Shown piece by piece: positions 13,687 to 15,688 of a DNA stretch of 15,688 nt. A program made the translations under genes and the position numbers. The number at the start of each line of letters is the position of its first letter. Positions within the stretch are counted from its first letter, which is position 1. Origin of the DNA: Chloroflexota bacterium (lineage in GTDB: Bacteria > Chloroflexota > Dehalococcoidia > SM23-28-2 > RBG-16-64-32). The DNA lies in NCBI GenBank assembly GCA_022565075.1, contig JADFKG010000030.1:1-15688 (forward strand), given 5' to 3'. The notes under the pieces are model-generated. The model did no database searches and had not been told where the DNA came from. It worked only from the letters and a program-made list of their open reading frames with translations.

Positions 13687-14564
13687 GGTCGGGCCCGCAC
13701 TGGCAGCGGCAGCAGTCCCCGGGCGGTGAGCAGCGCCTTGCGCGGTCGCGATAGCGTCGGCCGGTTCGTGAGTACGTCGTGGCCGCGCGACTCGATCTCG
13801 TCGAGGACGGCGAGCCCGCTGAGCGTGAACAGACGCAGGTCGGTGCGCAGGCGACCGGAAACGACACCGATCAGCGGGATCCCATCGTCGAAGATTTCGC
13901 GAGTGCGCCGCACTTCGAACGCCATCAGGCGCCTGAAGTCCGGGGTGATGCGGCGCGAACGAAGGTCGTCCTCGCTGACGCCGAAGCGCTCAAGGTCCTC
14001 CCGCGGGATGTAGATGCGGTCCTGATCCAGGTCGGCGGTGACGTCCTGCCAGAAGTTGGTGAGCTGGAGCGCCGTGCAGGTGGCGTCGCTCAGCCCCTGC
14101 CGCACCGGATCGCGATAGCCGAAGACATAGAGCACCAGGTGGCCAACAGGGTTCGCCGAGTAGGTGCAGTAGTCGAGCAGCTCGTCGAAGGTGGCGTAGC
14201 GCTTGATAGTCTGATCGCGGCGGTTGGCCTCGATCAGGCGCTCGAACGGCTCGCGCGGGATGTCGAACTCGCGGATCGTGTTCGCCAGCGCCACGAATCG
14301 CGGGTCGGACGGTGAGCCGTCGTAGGCGGCGCGCAGTTCGCGCTCCCAGTCGTCCAGCAGCGCCAGGCGGTCGCCTTCCGCCTCGTCGCCCAGATCGTCG
14401 ACGCCGCGGCAGTAGGCGTATACGGCGTAGACGTGGCGCCGGAGCGCCCGCGGCAGCAGCCACGAGGCGACGGGGAAGTTCTCGTAGCGCCCGAGGGCGA
14501 TGCGGCGGCAATGCATGTAGGCATCGTCGAGGGTTGGCGGCGGGGCGGTGTGTTGTGCGAGCAA
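13683..14564 (-). CDS. hpnC: Hydroxysqualene synthase HpnC
   Basis: A 293-residue paralogue of HpnD that converts presqualene diphosphate to hydroxysqualene. The RYENFPVASWLLP block (26-38) is diagnostic of HpnC. Asp-rich motifs are V-D56-D57-LG-D60 and W-Q-D174-VTA-D178-LDQDRIYIP. The start is TTG at 14564 with AGGAG at 14571-14575, 6 nt upstream. The next ATG (codon 17) would cut off conserved N-terminal sequence. It is the first gene of the hopanoid cluster and is served by the promoter at 14589-14616, giving a leader of only about 18 nt. The TTG start may limit its translation relative to the strong promoter. Confidence 0.93.
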   Translation of the reverse strand: MLAQHTAPPPTLDDAYMHCRRIALGRYENFPVASWLLPRALRRHVYAVYAYCRGVDDLGDEAEGDRLALLDDWERELRAAYDGSPSDPRFVALANTIREFDIPREPFERLIEANRRDQTIKRYATFDELLDYCTYSANPVGHLVLYVFGYRDPVRQGLSDATCTALQLTNFWQDVTADLDQDRIYIPREDLERFGVSEDDLRSRRITPDFRRLMAFEVRRTREIFDDGIPLIGVVSGRLRTDLRLFTLSGLAVLDEIESRGHDVLTNRPTLSRPRKALLTARGLLPLPVRARP

Positions 14565-14588
14565 TCAGTACTCCTGTGTGCGAGTTTC

Positions 14589-14616
14589 ATTCTAGGAACG
14601 GCGTGCAGCGTGTCAA
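14589..14616 (-). promoter_or_regulatory. Strong sigma70-type promoter of the hopanoid cluster
   Basis: On the minus strand, TTGACA (14616-14611), a 16-bp spacer and TAGAAT (14594-14589) match the consensus at 11 of 12 positions. The expected start near 14582 lies just before the AGGAG of hpnC. Its -35 box forms the left arm of an inverted repeat (GTCAAC-N7-GTTGAC, 14612-14630) whose right arm is the -35 of the opposing promoter. Confidence 0.75.
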
Positions 14617-14625
14617 CCGTTCGTG

Positions 14626-14655
14626 TTGACGGAGGTTCCGGACCAGGCCTACGCT
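14626..14655 (+). promoter_or_regulatory. Candidate promoter of the DUF1059 gene, divergent from hpnC
   Basis: TTGACG (14626-14631) is a 5 of 6 match to the -35 consensus. TACGCT (14650-14655), 18 bp on, is a weak -10. Transcription would start near 14662, leaving room for the GGAAGGAG site before ATG 14686. This supports that start over the upstream ATG at 14671. Confidence 0.4.
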
Positions 14656-14685
14656 CGAAGAGGAGGAAGAATGGAAGGAGTCATC

Positions 14686-14865
14686 ATGGCCAAGATTCTC
14701 GACTGCAACAAGGTGAACCCACAGAGCGGCTGTGACCACGTCGTACGCGGCGAGACCGAAGAGGAACTGATGGAGAACGCCAAAGAGCACGCCGTCTCCC
14801 ACGGTTTCAAGGAAGTGACGCCGGAACTCATCGCGCACATCAAGGCCAACATCCGCGAAGAATAG
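14686..14865 (+). CDS. DUF1059 family small protein
   Basis: A 59-residue protein of the DUF1059 family, function unknown. It begins MAKILDC7 and carries C16-DHVVRGETEEEL, both conserved in the family, then a helix with NAKEHAVSHGFKEV. The two Cys and the His residues could bind metal, but no function is established. ATG 14686 has GGAAGGAG at 14673-14680 and matches the family's usual N-terminus. ATG 14671, with GGAGG upstream, would add five residues, and a longer GTG/TTG extension to 14623 is unlikely. No signal peptide or membrane segment. It is transcribed away from the hopanoid cluster from a shared promoter region and converges on the pirin gene 31 bp downstream. Confidence 0.88.
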   Translation: MAKILDCNKVNPQSGCDHVVRGETEEELMENAKEHAVSHGFKEVTPELIAHIKANIREE

Positions 14866-14896
14866 CCCGAAGCGCCCGCGATCCGCGTAGTCGCGT

Positions 14897-15613
14897 CTAC
14901 TCGGTGCGGGCCTTGACCCGCACCTCCATCATCACAAGCTCCGACGTTTCGCCAGCTTCGATGGTGATGCGGTCCTCGTCCCAGACCATGGCGGCGTCTC
15001 CGTTGGCCAGCGCCTCGCCGTTGATCGTCACCGCGCCGTCAAGGACAAGAAGGTAGCCGCCGAAGTCCGGCGCGAACGCGTGGCTGACGCTCTGCCCCGC
15101 CTCCAGCCGTGAGACGTACATCGCCGCGTCCTGGTGGACGAGGATGCTGCCGCCTTCGCGGTCCGGCCCGATGACCCGCAGCAGGCGGTTCGTCCGCTCC
15201 TCCGCCGTCGTCTGCCGCGACTCGACGCCCGGCTCGAGGCCGGTTTCGCGGGGGATGATCCAGACCTGGATGAAGCGCAGAGGCTCCGTTTCCGAGCCGT
15301 TCTGCTCCGAGTGGTAGGCGCCCTTGCCGAGCGTCATGCGCTGCACGGAGCCGGCCGGCATCGTGTAGAGGTTGCCGAGGCTGTCCTCGTGGCGGAACGT
15401 GCCCGATGGAACGTAGGTCAGCCCCTCGATGTCGCGGTGCGGGTGCATCGGCCAGACGGCGCCGGGGACGAGGGTGTCGTCGTTGAAGACGCGCATCGTG
15501 CCGAAGCCCATGTTCTGGGGGTCGTAGTAATCGTCGAAGGAGAAGTGCCATTTCGCGTGGAACCAGCCGCCGTCCTTGGCGTAGATCTCGTCCGCCTTGC
15601 GTACCTTGATCAC
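14897..15613 (-). CDS. Pirin family protein (bicupin)
   Basis: A 238-residue bicupin of the pirin family. Bacterial members are metal-binding and some act as quercetin dioxygenases or redox sensors. The metal site is complete: H57-P-H59 in the WPMHPHRDIE block and H101-S-E103 later, the same spacing as human pirin and E. coli YhhW. The second cupin (from about 150) is degenerate, as usual. The GTG start at 15613 has GGAGG at 15620-15624, 6 nt upstream, and overlaps a TGA of an upstream frame (GTGA), so it seems coupled to the partial gene before it. Substrate cannot be told from sequence. Confidence 0.93.
   Translation of the reverse strand: MIKVRKADEIYAKDGGWFHAKWHFSFDDYYDPQNMGFGTMRVFNDDTLVPGAVWPMHPHRDIEGLTYVPSGTFRHEDSLGNLYTMPAGSVQRMTLGKGAYHSEQNGSETEPLRFIQVWIIPRETGLEPGVESRQTTAEERTNRLLRVIGPDREGGSILVHQDAAMYVSRLEAGQSVSHAFAPDFGGYLLVLDGAVTINGEALANGDAAMVWDEDRITIEAGETSELVMMEVRVKARTE
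14903..14924. terminator. 8-bp GC-rich hairpin at the DUF1059/pirin convergence
   Basis: GGTGCGGG-CCTTGA-CCCGCACC is a perfect 8-bp inverted repeat inside the last codons of the pirin gene, 37 bp past the DUF1059 stop. No T tract follows on the plus strand, so it is at best a factor-dependent or weak terminator for DUF1059. It may be only a by-product of codon choice. Confidence 0.3.
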
Positions 15614-15688
15614 GTGCTGCCTCCGCTCCGCTTCGCCGGGTGCTCCCAGGGCGGCAAGCGGCCCTCGCTGCGGCCCTTCTTGCGCTGG
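15610..15688 (-). CDS. C-terminal end of an unidentified gene (partial)
   Basis: The last 25 codons of a minus-strand frame open from the window edge to a TGA at 15612-15610. The tail is basic and Pro/Gly-rich (QRKKGRSEGRLPPWEHPAKR then SGGST). The TGA overlaps the GTG start of the pirin gene by 4 bp, the pattern used throughout this window, which is the main reason to believe it is real. I do not recognise the family from so short a piece. Confidence 0.45.
   Translation of the reverse strand, partial: QRKKGRSEGRLPPWEHPAKRSGGST

Noticed and set aside
12997..14013. 338-residue plus-strand open frame opposite hpnD and hpnC
   Set aside because: Spans the boundary of two well-supported genes on the other strand and shows no motifs.
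1..15688. CRISPR array, insertion sequence or phage remnant
   Set aside because: No spaced direct repeats, transposase or integrase, or terminal inverted repeats were found, and the genes form ordinary operons.

Overview
The window is GC-rich bacterial chromosomal DNA, densely packed with genes on both strands. There is no rRNA, tRNA, phage, insertion sequence or CRISPR array that I can see. Genes within operons mostly overlap by 4 bp (ATGA or GTGA), and GTG and TTG starts are common. A HerA-type ATPase joined to Mre11/Rad50 homologues, next to an actinobacterial- or Chloroflexota-like hopanoid cluster, suggests a high-GC lineage such as Chloroflexota or a deep actinobacterium. That placement is an inference and I hold it weakly.

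Layout. (1) 1-5219, plus strand: a DNA-end-processing operon of a HerA-like ATPase, SbcD/Mre11 and a short SbcC/Rad50. It resembles the archaeal herA-mre11-rad50-nurA operon, and a gene upstream of the window appears to end inside the HerA start codon. (2) 5220-5406: an intergenic region. On the minus strand it carries a near-consensus promoter, a structured segment of about 86 nt and a terminator-like hairpin with a U tract, which together look like a small RNA gene. (3) 5407-6009, plus strand: a SufT/MIP18-type Fe-S assembly protein, then a SelW/SelT/SelH (Rdx) family protein. The CxxC motif of the second gene is C-V-E-TGA, so it appears to be a selenoprotein read through an in-frame UGA, with a SECIS-like hairpin at the expected distance. 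Ordinary gene calling would leave only a truncated 68-residue remnant. (4) 14564 down to 6006, minus strand: a hopanoid cluster in the order hpnC, hpnD, hpnE, yjbQ-like, polyprenyl synthase, hpnH, hpnG, shc. (5) 14565-14685: a divergent promoter region, followed by a small DUF1059 gene on the plus strand. (6) 14897-15688, minus strand: a pirin-family gene coupled to the 3' end of another gene that runs off the window.

How the genes work together. The polyprenyl synthase should supply prenyl diphosphate. HpnD, HpnC and HpnE turn two farnesyl diphosphates into squalene by way of presqualene diphosphate and hydroxysqualene. Shc cyclises squalene to hopene, HpnH adds a 5'-deoxyadenosyl group, and HpnG removes adenine to give ribosylhopane. 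The first three genes of the cluster have a strong promoter (TTGACA-N16-TAGAAT). A gap of about 200 bp before the yjbQ-like gene may hold a second, weaker promoter. The cluster ends tail-to-tail with the selenoprotein gene, and a single CTAG supplies both stop codons.

The observations I would check first are the unannotated UGA-containing Rdx gene, the candidate small RNA, and the two divergent promoter regions, which share the same minus-strand promoter sequence.
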